Source: JAGOME01 sp039812375 (lineage in GTDB: Bacteria > Actinomycetota > Actinomycetes > Actinomycetales > Dermatophilaceae). From it: a DNA stretch of 17,362 nt. Position 1 is the first letter of the stretch. Each line of letters opens with the position of its first letter. Below, one piece after another: positions 1 through 7,705 of the stretch. The stretch is from assembly GCA_039812375.1 (NCBI GenBank), contig JBDIAO010000060.1, positions 1 to 17,362 on the forward strand. The letters run 5' to 3'. A model generated the notes under the pieces. That model was given only the letters and a program-made list of their open reading frames with translations. It was not told where the DNA came from and ran no database searches. Both the position numbers and the translations under genes were made by a program.

Positions 1-930
1 ATGACCTTCGCCGCGACCGCGAACGCCATCGTGTACACCGGTGCCCGCCCGTGGTTCGTCGACTGCGACGAGAGCGGGTGCATCGACCCGGCGCTGCTCG
101 AGAAGGCCCTCGTCGAGGCGGATGCCGCGGGGGAGCGGGTCGGGGCGATCGTGCCGGTCGACCTGCTCGGCAAGGTCGCCGCCCACGAACGCGTCGTCCC
201 GCTGGCTCAGGCGCGCGGCATACCGGTCCTCTCGGATGCCGCAGAGTCACTCGGGGCGACCCGGGCCGGCCGCCCGGCAGGGGCCTTCGGGGATGCTGCA
301 ATCCTCTCCTTCAACGGCAACAAGATCATGACGACCTCCGGTGGGGGGGCCCTGCTCACCGATGACGCTGCGATGGCTCAGCGGGTGCGGTACCTCTCGA
401 CCCAGGCCCGGCAGCCGGTCGTGCACTACGAGCACACCGAAATCGGCTACAACTACCGGATGTCGAACGTACTCGCCGCGCTCGGGCGGGCCCAGCTCGC
501 CCGACTGCCGGGGATGCTCGAGACGCGCCGGGCCCATCGGGAGCGTTACCGCGCGCTCGTCGAGGGCGTGCCGGGGGTGCAGATCTTCGGGGAGCCCTCA
601 CGCAGCGGCGAGCGGGGACCTACCGAAGATGGTGCGACACAGGACAACTGCTGGTTGACCGCCCTGCTCGTCGACCCCGCCGTGGCCGGCTGGTCGGCCG
701 AGGACCTGCGTCGGGCCCTGGCCGGCGCCGGGATCGAGGCCCGACCGTTGTGGAAGCCGATGCATCTGCAGCCGGCGTTCGCCGAAGCGCCGGCGACGAT
801 CACCGGGGTCGCCGAGCGACTGTTCCATACCGGCGTCTCGCTGCCGAGCGGCTCTGGGCTCACCGGGGAGCAGATCGAGCGGATCGAAGCCGTGCTCATG
901 CCCTTCCTGGAGCGTGCCCGTGGGCGATGA
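1..930 (+). CDS. DegT/DnrJ/EryC1/StrS (PglE-like) sugar aminotransferase, 5' truncated by window edge
   Basis: This is a PLP-dependent aminotransferase that would convert a nucleotide-linked 4-keto sugar to the 4-amino sugar. Visible in the 309 residues are the PLP-pocket stretch SDAAESLG (Asp79) and the Schiff-base lysine Lys108 in SFNGNK, followed by a TTSGGG turn, which is the form seen in the PglE/LegC branch. Family members are usually about 370-390 aa and have roughly 70-80 residues before the phrase TFAATANAI. The ATG at base 1 is therefore probably an internal methionine, with the true start upstream of the window. The stop at 928-930 lies inside the start region of the next gene, so the genes are translationally coupled. 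The following PglC-like and PglD-like genes support a bacillosamine-type role, with the 4-amino product as substrate for the acetyltransferase. The family call is secure; the exact sugar is inference. Confidence 0.9.
   Translation: MTFAATANAIVYTGARPWFVDCDESGCIDPALLEKALVEADAAGERVGAIVPVDLLGKVAAHERVVPLAQARGIPVLSDAAESLGATRAGRPAGAFGDAAILSFNGNKIMTTSGGGALLTDDAAMAQRVRYLSTQARQPVVHYEHTEIGYNYRMSNVLAALGRAQLARLPGMLETRRAHRERYRALVEGVPGVQIFGEPSRSGERGPTEDGATQDNCWLTALLVDPAVAGWSAEDLRRALAGAGIEARPLWKPMHLQPAFAEAPATITGVAERLFHTGVSLPSGSGLTGEQIERIEAVLMPFLERARGR
909..912 (+). promoter_or_regulatory. Shine-Dalgarno GGAG deciding the sugar transferase start
   Basis: GGAG lies inside the 3' end of the aminotransferase gene. 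It is only 1 nt from the GTG at 914 but 7 nt from the in-frame GTG at 920. Spacing therefore favours 920 as the start of the phosphoglycosyl transferase. Confidence 0.5.
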
Positions 931-1537
931 GACCGCTTATGACCACGTCAAGAGAGCCATCGACGTCGTCGTCGGCGGGGTGGCGCTCGTGGCCTCGCTG
1001 CCGGTTCAGGCCGTCGTCGCGGCGGCTGTGCTCGTCGCGCACGGGCGGCCGATCCTCTTCCGGCAGCAGCGGCCGGGCAGGGGCGGGGCTCCGTTCACGA
1101 TCCTCAAGTTCCGCACGATGCGGCATCCCGATGCCGCGCACGTCACCGATGCTGAACGGCTGACGGGTCTGGGCCGGTTCCTGCGGGCGAGCAGCCTCGA
1201 CGAACTACCCGAGCTGGTCAACGTCGTGCGTGGGGACATGAGCCTCGTCGGGCCGCGCCCGCTGCTCATGGAGTACCTCGAGCGCTACACCCCGCAGCAG
1301 GCTCGCCGCCACGAGGTACGTCCGGGGCTCACCGGTCTGGCGCAGGTGGCCGGCCGCAACGCGCTGACCTGGGAGGAGAAGTTCGCCCTCGACGTCGAGT
1401 ACGTCGAGGGGCGCAGCCTGGCGCTCGACGTGTCGATCATCGCCCGGACCATCGGGATGGTCCTGTTGCGGCGGGGGATCAGCGCCGATGGCGAGGCGAC
1501 CATGCCGGTCTTCACGGGGTCGCGGGCCCATGCCTGA
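920..1537 (+). CDS. PglC-like phosphoglycosyl-1-phosphate transferase (bacterial sugar transferase)
   Basis: This enzyme would move a sugar-1-phosphate from a UDP sugar to undecaprenyl phosphate at the inner face of the membrane, starting the lipid-linked glycan. From GTG 920 the protein has 205 aa (GTG 914 would add two residues). It has one N-terminal hydrophobic helix (about residues 14-40, likely a re-entrant helix), then KFRTM (63-67), the catalytic Asp94-Glu95 pair in SLDELPEL, and GDMSLVGPRPLL (105-116). RPGLTGLAQVAGRNALTWEEKF follows in two blocks from about 134 to 155. The short length with no extra membrane helices is the small monotopic PglC type rather than the long WbaP type. The WEEKF..DV.YV tail is close to Campylobacter PglC. 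It overlaps both neighbours, by 11 nt upstream and 8 nt downstream, so the three genes form one translational unit. UDP-diNAc-bacillosamine as donor is inferred from context. Confidence 0.92.
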   Translation: MGDETAYDHVKRAIDVVVGGVALVASLPVQAVVAAAVLVAHGRPILFRQQRPGRGGAPFTILKFRTMRHPDAAHVTDAERLTGLGRFLRASSLDELPELVNVVRGDMSLVGPRPLLMEYLERYTPQQARRHEVRPGLTGLAQVAGRNALTWEEKFALDVEYVEGRSLALDVSIIARTIGMVLLRRGISADGEATMPVFTGSRAHA

Positions 1538-2183
1538 TCGGGTGGTCGTCGTCGGGGCCTCGGGCTTCGGGCGGGAATGCCTCGACGTGCTCGAGGCGAT
1601 GATCGCTGCCGGTGCCGACATTGTCATCGTCGGGGTGATCGACGACGCGCCGTCGGCGGTGAACCTGGGGCGTCTGGCTGCTCGGGAGGTGCCGCACCTG
1701 GGTGGGCTGGACGGTCTTCTCGAGGCGGGCGGGACCGATGTCCGGTACGTCCTGGGGGTCGGTGACCCGGCGACCCGACGCTTGTTGGTGGCGCGGCTCG
1801 CGGGGGGCGGGTTTGAGCCGTTCACGGCGGTGCACCCCTGCGCGACCATCGGTTCGGTGTGCCGCATGGGCGCCGGTGTCGTCGTGTGCTCGGGGGCGGT
1901 CATCTCGACGAACGTCGTCTTGGGGGATCATGTCCACGTGAACCCCAACGCGACGATCGGCCACGACGCCATTCTTGAGGACTACGTGTCGGTCAATCCG
2001 GCCGCGATCGTCTCCGGCGAGGTCGTCGTCGGGGCGGGCACGCTGGTCGGCGCTGGGGCGACGATCCTGCAGGGGTTGACCGTGGGCGAAGGGGTGACCG
2101 TGGGTGCCGGCGCGGTTGTCACGCGAAACGTCCCGAGCGGTGTTGTCGTGACCGGAGTCCCCGGCCGGTGGGCCGACCAGTGA
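1530..2183 (+). CDS. PglD-like sugar O/N-acetyltransferase (NeuD family, left-handed beta-helix)
   Basis: The 217-aa protein opens with VVVVGASGFGRE, the N-terminal sugar-nucleotide binding Rossmann-like subdomain of the NeuD/PglD family. It then runs into hexapeptide repeats (roughly residues 95-205) of the type VGAGATI, VGEGVTV and VGAGAVV, which form the left-handed beta-helix that binds acetyl-CoA. An aspartate/histidine-rich turn (HVHVNPNATIGHDA) holds the likely catalytic histidine. The start is ATG 1530, where the homology begins and which overlaps the sugar transferase stop in ATGCCTGA; an earlier in-frame ATG at 1488 would add 14 residues with no family resemblance. The probable role is acetylating the 4-amino group made by the aminotransferase. 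Some NeuD relatives act on sialic or legionaminic acid, so the substrate is inferred from the PglE/PglC neighbours. About 160 bp of non-coding DNA follows, with no clear terminator or promoter. Confidence 0.9.
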   Translation: MPDRVVVVGASGFGRECLDVLEAMIAAGADIVIVGVIDDAPSAVNLGRLAAREVPHLGGLDGLLEAGGTDVRYVLGVGDPATRRLLVARLAGGGFEPFTAVHPCATIGSVCRMGAGVVVCSGAVISTNVVLGDHVHVNPNATIGHDAILEDYVSVNPAAIVSGEVVVGAGTLVGAGATILQGLTVGEGVTVGAGAVVTRNVPSGVVVTGVPGRWADQ

Positions 2184-2343
2184 TGGCGACAACCGGGCCC
2201 GAACTGGAGGGGCTGGGCAGAAGAACACGCAGACGGAAAGGGCCCATACTCGCCCGGGCTCAACAAAGCCAGACGTCACCGTCAACTCCCTACCACCTGA
2301 CACCTCTGGGCGCCGCGCCGGAAGTGCCCGGATTGGTTGCACT

Positions 2344-3381
2344 GTGAGGGTTCTCATCTCAACCCCCTTCGTGGGCGGTGCTGGGGGCGTCGAGCGCTCG
2401 GTGCAAGCCTTCTGCCACGCGCTACCCGACGACCAGGTCAGCGTCGTCGCGGGGCGTATTCGGGGTGGTCGACTCGCTGAGTTGGGCGCGCACGTTCAAC
2501 TGTATGATATGCGGCGTTGGCGCTGGCGTGGTGCTGGGCGACAACGTGGCATACGGGGAGTTGCGGCCCGAGTCATGAATCCGCTGCGCCGGTCCTTGTT
2601 GCCTGAATATGATGTGTTGATCCGGTTTGGCGGGGGTGCGGACTTGAGTCGGACTGTTCGTGCCAAGACTAGGCTCATCACCTCGGCCGGGAAACCCATC
2701 ACTGCGCAGTGGATGGAGGGATATCAATGGTTTGCCCTCGAAGCGCCTGGCAACGCTGCCCTTGTTGAACCCTCCATCCAGACAACACTGGTCCCGCCTC
2801 CGCTGCAGTGCCTTGCCGCCGAGAGCGTCCGGCCCCGCCGACCCCTACTTCAGATTCCAGGCAGATTCTATCTGATGGTCTTCAATCCCTACGGAGCGGT
2901 CAAGGGGGTGGATGACTTGAGGGAGGCCCTTCGAGGCGCGCCATACCCAATTGTCTGGTGCTACAGCCGGGGCACCCTAGCGTTCGATATCCCTGTGGAT
3001 CTTTGCGACCATCCGGGCCTTATTCATCTTGAGGATGTTGCGCCTGAAGAGTTGCGTTTCTTGTATGAGAATTGCTTGGCCTACTTGTGTTTCTCCCGAA
3101 ACGAGAGCTTCGGGTGGGCCATTGTGGATGCCCTGCAATATTCACAGGCCATCGTGTCGCGCAGGATCGGCGTGCTGACATACCCGGAGGCAGCCAAGAT
3201 GCCCGGGGTGCATCTCGTTGCTGAGGACTGGAAGAGCCCTTGGGAAGTTTCGCCACGCGACCCAGGCCCTATCCCGGTCCGGGATCTCACGTTTCTTTCG
3301 CCGAGCTTTTTCAGGTCTCATTTGATGGCCCTGATCGAAGCCTCGGGGAGCCTCTCGTCCATGCAGAGGGTCAGGCCGTGA
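2344..3381 (+). CDS. GT4-like (GT-B fold) glycosyltransferase
   Basis: A 345-aa retaining glycosyltransferase of the GT-B type, probably acting on the lipid-linked glycan at the cytoplasmic face. The N-terminus MRVLISTPFVGGAGGVERS (gly-rich loop at 11-15) is the usual GT4 acceptor-domain opening. In the C-terminal half, NPYGAVKGVDDL (Lys187) matches the conserved phosphate-binding lysine loop. ESFGWAIVD (254-262) corresponds to the E-x7-E motif, except that the second Glu is Asp262. The GTG start is fixed by this N-terminus, although no strong Shine-Dalgarno site precedes it. It ends in a 1-nt overlap (TGATG) with the ABC transporter, so the two are coupled. Base composition is lower than in the flanks: bases 3061-3120 have 31 G+C of 60. 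Donor and acceptor are not readable from the sequence. Confidence 0.82.
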   Translation: MRVLISTPFVGGAGGVERSVQAFCHALPDDQVSVVAGRIRGGRLAELGAHVQLYDMRRWRWRGAGRQRGIRGVAARVMNPLRRSLLPEYDVLIRFGGGADLSRTVRAKTRLITSAGKPITAQWMEGYQWFALEAPGNAALVEPSIQTTLVPPPLQCLAAESVRPRRPLLQIPGRFYLMVFNPYGAVKGVDDLREALRGAPYPIVWCYSRGTLAFDIPVDLCDHPGLIHLEDVAPEELRFLYENCLAYLCFSRNESFGWAIVDALQYSQAIVSRRIGVLTYPEAAKMPGVHLVAEDWKSPWEVSPRDPGPIPVRDLTFLSPSFFRSHLMALIEASGSLSSMQRVRP

Positions 3382-5162
3382 TGGGAAAGAGGGGGGAAAT
3401 TCGAGGTGGGGTAGCTCCACTCACCCTACCGCCGAAGCGTTCCTCGATCCTCGCGCGCCTCGTCAGGCCACACCGGGGGCAGGTGGTGCTGCTTTCGGTG
3501 ATCTCCTTGTCGAGCGCGTTGCTCGAGGCACTGTTCATCGTGGTGCTGACCGGGATCGCCATGGCTCTTGTTGGGAGGAAGGCGGTCGTCGGGCCGGCCT
3601 TCGGCCAGACCCTGTCGATGCCGGCAGCTCTGGCCACCGCGGCACTCCTGCTTCTCGTCCGAATGGCCCTGAGCCTGTGGAGCGTCCACGTTTCGGCTGC
3701 CTTGACCGCCTCGGTGACGACGGCCCAGCGTCAACGGTTGGCGCGGGCCTACCTGCGGTCGAGTTGGATGGTCCAGCACGCCGAGCCCGCCGGGCGATTG
3801 CAAGAACTGCTCACTACGTTCGTCACGCGGATCACCCAGTCCGTCTCGACCTTGGCTGCCGCCATCGCTGCGGGCCTGAGTCTCGTCGGCTTTCTCGGGA
3901 CCGGCATTGCCATGGATCCGGTGGCCACGGGCGCCGTGCTGGTGGCACTCGGTGTCGTGGGCGGCATCCTGACCCCCCTTCGACGGGCGATCCAGCGACG
4001 ATCCAACCGGAATGCGCAAGCGGGTGTCGCCTTCGCCACTGCCGTCTCCGAGCTAGGGTCGCTCGGCCTTGAAATGCAGGCGTTCGGCGCCGAGCGCTCT
4101 TTCGAGGAGCGGATCGACGCGCTGACCGAACAAGCGACCCTCACCCAGCAACGCACGCAGAAGTTCCAGGGGGCCATGCCCCACGTCTACATGTCGCTGG
4201 CCTATGCGGCCATCCTGGCCGGAGTCGCGCTGCTGTCCGTCGTCGGCTTCAGCGACCTCGGCGCGATCGGTGCGGTCATGCTTCTGATGCTCCGCTCCCT
4301 CGCCTACGGCCAGCAACTCGCCGCCTCGTCGGCATCCCTGGCCGCGAACCTTCCGTTCCTCGAGCAGGTCGACGAGGCGGTCGGGCGGTACACGAGCCAG
4401 GCGGCGCCACGCGGGACCGAACGCCCTGTTCACGTCGCACCGATCGAGGCGCGGGCGGCATCCTTCGCCTACACACCAGACCGGGTTGCACTCGCTGACG
4501 TGACGTTTCGGCTCGAACCGGGTGAGGCCATTGGTGTCATCGGGCCATCGGGTGCCGGGAAGTCCACCCTCGCGCAACTCCTGCTCGGTCTGAGAGCCCC
4601 GACGAGCGGCGTGATCACGGCATCCGGGGTTCGCCTGGAGGATGTTGACCGAACGTGGTGGACCGAACGGGTCGCGTTCGTCGCCCAGGAGGCCAACCTC
4701 TTCACCGGGACGGTCGCGGAGAACATCCGCTTCTTTCGGGACGGCATCGGGGACGATGACCTGCGCCGAGCAGCGGAGCAGGCAAACATCCTCGCCGACA
4801 TCGAGGCGCTGCCACGCGGGTTCGACACCCATCTGGGGGAGCGCGGCAGCCATCTATCCGGTGGTCAACGCCAGCGGCTCTCGATCGCCCGCGCCCTGGC
4901 GGGGCAGCCGGAGCTTCTCATCCTGGACGAGCCGACATCGGCGCTGGACGGACAGAGCGAAGCCCTCATCCGGCAGTCCCTCGTGTCGCTGCACGGCGCA
5001 CTGTCGGTCGTGATCATCGCGCACCGGATGTCGACGCTGGAGATCTGCGACCGCATCATGGTCATCGAATCGGGCACGATCACAGCATTGGATGCGCCAC
5101 AGGTGCTGCGATCGGACAGCCACTTCTATCGAAACGCGCTGGCAATAGCCGGAATCGATTAG
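3381..5162 (+). CDS. ABC exporter, fused transmembrane and ATPase domains (MsbA/PglK-like flippase candidate)
   Basis: A 593-aa type IV ABC half-transporter that would work as a homodimer in the cell membrane. Six hydrophobic helices are visible at about 33-64, 82-104, 158-178, 180-200, 270-290 and 293-310. The ATPase domain has Walker A GPSGAGKST (388-396), Q-loop Gln436, signature LSGGQ (492-496), Walker B LLILDEP (512-518, catalytic Glu517), D-loop SALD (520-523) and H-loop His548, so it looks fully active. ATG 3381 overlaps the upstream stop. GTG 3378 is an alternative with better spacing (7 nt) to AGAGGG at 3365-3370 and would make a GTGA overlap. Placement after the PglE-PglC-PglD module and among glycosyltransferases suggests export or flipping of a lipid-linked oligosaccharide, as PglK does in Campylobacter. 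A peptide or drug exporter cannot be excluded from sequence alone. Confidence 0.92.
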   Translation: MGKRGEIRGGVAPLTLPPKRSSILARLVRPHRGQVVLLSVISLSSALLEALFIVVLTGIAMALVGRKAVVGPAFGQTLSMPAALATAALLLLVRMALSLWSVHVSAALTASVTTAQRQRLARAYLRSSWMVQHAEPAGRLQELLTTFVTRITQSVSTLAAAIAAGLSLVGFLGTGIAMDPVATGAVLVALGVVGGILTPLRRAIQRRSNRNAQAGVAFATAVSELGSLGLEMQAFGAERSFEERIDALTEQATLTQQRTQKFQGAMPHVYMSLAYAAILAGVALLSVVGFSDLGAIGAVMLLMLRSLAYGQQLAASSASLAANLPFLEQVDEAVGRYTSQAAPRGTERPVHVAPIEARAASFAYTPDRVALADVTFRLEPGEAIGVIGPSGAGKSTLAQLLLGLRAPTSGVITASGVRLEDVDRTWWTERVAFVAQEANLFTGTVAENIRFFRDGIGDDDLRRAAEQANILADIEALPRGFDTHLGERGSHLSGGQRQRLSIARALAGQPELLILDEPTSALDGQSEALIRQSLVSLHGALSVVIIAHRMSTLEICDRIMVIESGTITALDAPQVLRSDSHFYRNALAIAGID

Positions 5163-5170
5163 GGGTTCTT

Positions 5171-6172
5171 ATGGGGTCTCACGGAAGCACCATGACACGG
5201 GGGAAAAGATCGGGAACTGAATCCCTGATCAGCGTGATCGTGCCGGTTTATGATGTCGAGTCGTATCTCGACAAGTGCGTCCAGTCGATCCTGTCCCAGA
5301 CGTGGGAAAACTTCGAATTGATCCTCATTGATGACGGATCGCCTGATCGGTGCGGCGAAATGTGTGATGATTACGCCAAGCTAGACTCGCGTGTCGTGGT
5401 GATCCATCAGGAGAATGCAGGGCTTTCCGCTGCGCGGAATGCAGGTCTCGATATCATGCGCGGTCATTTTGTCACCTTTATCGATTCAGATGATTGGGTA
5501 GATTCAAGGTACCTTGAGGTGCTTATTCAAGCATGCATCGAGGAAGACTCCGACCTGTCAATGTGTGAGCACCTGAGAGTGATGCAAGGAGAGTCAGCTG
5601 AGCCCTTTGTTCCAGGTGAAACTGAAGTTGTTACAGGATATACCTCCGTTGTTCGACTGGTCTCTCGTATAGATGGGGGGATGCCCGAGTTCTCATGGGG
5701 TAAGGTCTACCGTCGGGAGTTGTTTTCCGAAATTCGCTTCCCAGCGGGCCGCCTTCACGAAGATTTGTGGACAACGTATCGAATCCTTCTGTCCGCAAAC
5801 CATATGGCGGTTAGCAATGCCATCCTCTATTACTATTTACAGAGACCGGACAGCATAATGGGGACAGGGTTCTCGTTGGCCTCCCGCTTTGATCTGATGG
5901 AGGGGACACTGGAGCGCCGTAATGCGCTTGAGTCAAGAGGCATTAATTATGATCGCAATTGGGAGGATTCGAATCTATTCGGATGGTTCCTCAGGGCTAA
6001 TGCACATGTCGCGGGAATGAAGGAGGGGAGGAGTCTTGACGCAGATAGGCTCGAGCATGTTCGCGTTCGACTTGTCCAAGACTCGCCTCCACGGCGTCAT
6101 AAGATCGTCTATCGCATTGCCGGTATCTCTCCGCGACTTGTGGGTCTCATGTACATGAAGGCCATGAAATGA
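5171..6172 (+). CDS. GT2 family glycosyltransferase (GT-A fold)
   Basis: A 333-aa inverting GT2 enzyme. After a 19-residue lead, SVIVPVYDVESYLDKC opens the nucleotide-binding fold. DDGS (54-57) binds the nucleotide, and DSDD (105-108) is the DxD metal site followed by W. The phrase NAGLSAARN (82-90) is standard for EpsJ/WaaV-like GT2 proteins. ED in RLHEDLW is the likely catalytic-base region. There is no membrane helix. AGGGG at 5161-5165, overlapping the ABC gene stop, lies 5 nt before ATG 5171, which supports that start; ATG 5192 is an alternative. The gene is clearly AT-richer than its neighbours (bases 5821-5880 have 29 G+C of 60) and uses a rare TTA leucine codon at 5837-5839 as well as AGA codons. 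It is therefore probably a recent acquisition. The IS66 element begins about 15 bp after its stop. The sugar specificity is unknown. Confidence 0.9.
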   Translation: MGSHGSTMTRGKRSGTESLISVIVPVYDVESYLDKCVQSILSQTWENFELILIDDGSPDRCGEMCDDYAKLDSRVVVIHQENAGLSAARNAGLDIMRGHFVTFIDSDDWVDSRYLEVLIQACIEEDSDLSMCEHLRVMQGESAEPFVPGETEVVTGYTSVVRLVSRIDGGMPEFSWGKVYRRELFSEIRFPAGRLHEDLWTTYRILLSANHMAVSNAILYYYLQRPDSIMGTGFSLASRFDLMEGTLERRNALESRGINYDRNWEDSNLFGWFLRANAHVAGMKEGRSLDADRLEHVRVRLVQDSPPRRHKIVYRIAGISPRLVGLMYMKAMK

Positions 6173-6187
6173 CACCGTTTGCTGAGG

Positions 6188-6203
6188 TGTAACTGGTCAG
6201 GTC
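6188..6203 (+). repeat. IS66 left terminal inverted repeat
   Basis: TGTAACTGGTCAGGTC is the exact reverse complement of bases 7683-7698. The canonical IS66 end would begin at GTAA (6189). Confidence 0.88.
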
Positions 6204-6285
6204 GTCGCCGGGACGGTGTGATGGATGGGTCTGGTGTGTCTGGGCGTGTCGTGCGTGATCTGGGGTTGGGGGTGGTGATCATGGT

Positions 6286-7689
6286 GTGGTGCCTGTCGGT
6301 CCGGAGCTGTCGTATGCGCAGCTGGCCGCGGAGAACGCGGCGTTGCGGGCGATGGTTGAGGCGCTGCGGGTTGAGGTGGGCGAGTTGCGTCGGCAGTTGG
6401 GGATGAACAGTCGCAACTCTTCGAAACCGCCTTCGAGTGATTCGCCGTTCGTGAAGCCGGCACCGAAATCGTTGCGGGGTAGGGGTGGGCGTGAGCCGGG
6501 CGGGCAGGTTGGGCATCGGGGAAAGACCCTGGCGCAGGTCGCTGACCCGGATGAGGTGATCGTGCATGAGCCGGTGGTGTGCGCCCGGTGCGGAAAGAGG
6601 TTGACGGGGGCGCCGGTCGGTGGGGTGCAACGGCGTCAGTGCTTTGACATCCCGCCGGTCACGGTGAAGGTCACCGAGCACCGGCTGATCCAGCGTGTCT
6701 GCGGGTGCGGGCACACCACCTGCGCTGATGCGCCGGCCGGGGTGCAGGCCCCGGTGCAGTACGGTCCGCGGATCAGCGCAATCGCCGTCTATCTCTACGT
6801 CGGGCAGTTCCTCTCCCGCAAGCGCACCGCACAGGCCTTGGCGCAACTGTTCGGCACCCCGCTATCGGAGGCGAGCGTGGCGGCCATGACCGGGCGTGCC
6901 GCCGACGGGCTGGACGAGTTCTTGCACCGGGTGCGTGAGCGCATCGCTGCCGCGGACGTGGCCGGGTTCGACGAGACCGGTCTGCGGGTGGCGGGCGCCT
7001 TGGGCTGGGTGCACTGCGCCCGCACCCAGACGGACACGCTGATCACCTGCCACCCCCGGCGCGGCCGTCACGGTATCGACGACGCCGGGGTGCTGCCCAC
7101 CTTCACCGGCGTGGCTGTCCACGACGCGTGGGCACCGTATGACACCTACACCGGCCTGGAGCACCAGTTGTGCTGCGCGCACGCGCTGCGGGAACTGCAA
7201 GCCGTCACCGATGCTGCCCCACCGGGCCATTGGTGCTGGGCCACCCAAGCCGCCGACGCGCTGGTCGCGATGGGCACACTCGTCGAGACCGCCCGCGAGC
7301 GCGGAACCGCCCCCGACCCAGCCGAACTGGCCACACACATCCACCGCTACCGATCCGCCGCGCAGATCGGCGTCAGCCACAACGCCGCCCGCACCGACAA
7401 GACGATGCGCAAGCACCACGCCCTGGCCCGCCGGCTCCTCGAACGTCAAGGCGACTATCTGCGCTTCACCACCGACAGGCGAATACCACCAGACAACAAC
7501 GGATCCGAACGCGACATCCGGATGATCAAACTCCGACAGAAGGTCTCCGGCTGCCTACGCACCCTCACCGGAGCCAAACAGTTCTGCGCTATCCGCAGAT
7601 ACCTCTCCACCACACCAAACACGGCCAGACCTCCTTCGCTGCGCTCGTCACACTCGCCGAAGGACAAGCCTGGATGCCGCATGACCTGA
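6286..7689 (+). CDS. IS66 family transposase, C-terminus frameshifted
   Basis: A 467-aa DDE transposase. It has an N-terminal coiled-coil-like leader (about 10-35, AAENAALRAMVEALRVEV) and the conserved NSRNSSKPPSSD phrase (41-52). A zinc-binding IS66 domain follows with CARCG and RVCGCGHTTC cysteines, then the catalytic triad Asp229 (GFDETG), Asp280 (VHDAWAPY) and Glu408 (NNGSERDIR). The start is GTG 6286, with GTG 6289 as an alternative. After YLSTT (codon 443, around base 7614) the frame gives an atypical tail. The next frame, entered by restoring one base near 7612-7617, continues as KHGQTSFAALVTLAEGQAW, the usual IS66 C-terminus. A 1-nt deletion, or a sequencing error, is therefore likely. 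The restored frame runs on through the right inverted repeat to a stop at 7785-7787. All catalytic residues precede the shift. Confidence 0.87.
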   Translation: MVPVGPELSYAQLAAENAALRAMVEALRVEVGELRRQLGMNSRNSSKPPSSDSPFVKPAPKSLRGRGGREPGGQVGHRGKTLAQVADPDEVIVHEPVVCARCGKRLTGAPVGGVQRRQCFDIPPVTVKVTEHRLIQRVCGCGHTTCADAPAGVQAPVQYGPRISAIAVYLYVGQFLSRKRTAQALAQLFGTPLSEASVAAMTGRAADGLDEFLHRVRERIAAADVAGFDETGLRVAGALGWVHCARTQTDTLITCHPRRGRHGIDDAGVLPTFTGVAVHDAWAPYDTYTGLEHQLCCAHALRELQAVTDAAPPGHWCWATQAADALVAMGTLVETARERGTAPDPAELATHIHRYRSAAQIGVSHNAARTDKTMRKHHALARRLLERQGDYLRFTTDRRIPPDNNGSERDIRMIKLRQKVSGCLRTLTGAKQFCAIRRYLSTTPNTARPPSLRSSHSPKDKPGCRMT

Positions 7690-7698
7690 CCAGTTACA
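7683..7698 (-). repeat. IS66 right terminal inverted repeat
   Basis: GACCTGACCAGTTACA is the perfect 16-bp inverted match to the left end. It overlaps the transposase stop region. Confidence 0.88.
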
Positions 7699-7705
7699 AC
7701 TGGTC
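7688..7705. repeat. Perfect palindrome across the IS66 right junction
   Basis: GACCAGTT, a 2-nt AC spacer, then AACTGGTC. The left arm belongs to the IS terminal repeat and the right arm lies just outside the element. It could be a chance target match, or a leftover of another IS end. Confidence 0.6.

Larger units (their letters stand above)
6188..7698 (+). mobile_element. IS66-family insertion sequence (single-transposase, ISBst12-like)
   Basis: A roughly 1.5-kb element bounded by 16-bp perfect inverted repeats (6188-6203 and 7683-7698). The repeats contain the GTAA end typical of IS66 (GTAACTGGTCAGG). It holds one DDE transposase gene and no tnpA or tnpB, which fits the ISBst12-like subgroup. 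It sits between two GT2 genes without disrupting either. IS66 elements normally make 8-bp target duplications, but the flanks (GCTGAGGT on the left, AACTGGTC on the right) do not match. The transposase reading frame appears shifted near its end, so this copy may be defective. Confidence 0.88.

Noticed and set aside
2184..2343. Small gene or regulatory RNA in the 160-bp gap after the PglD-like gene
   Set aside because: No open frame with a plausible start and ribosome site, no clear hairpin with T-tract and no promoter pair were seen. It looks like plain intergenic sequence.
1512..2357. Long minus-strand open frame opposite the acetyltransferase gene
   Set aside because: It is opposite a well-supported coding gene, has no recognisable motifs, and is typical of antisense open frames in high-GC DNA.
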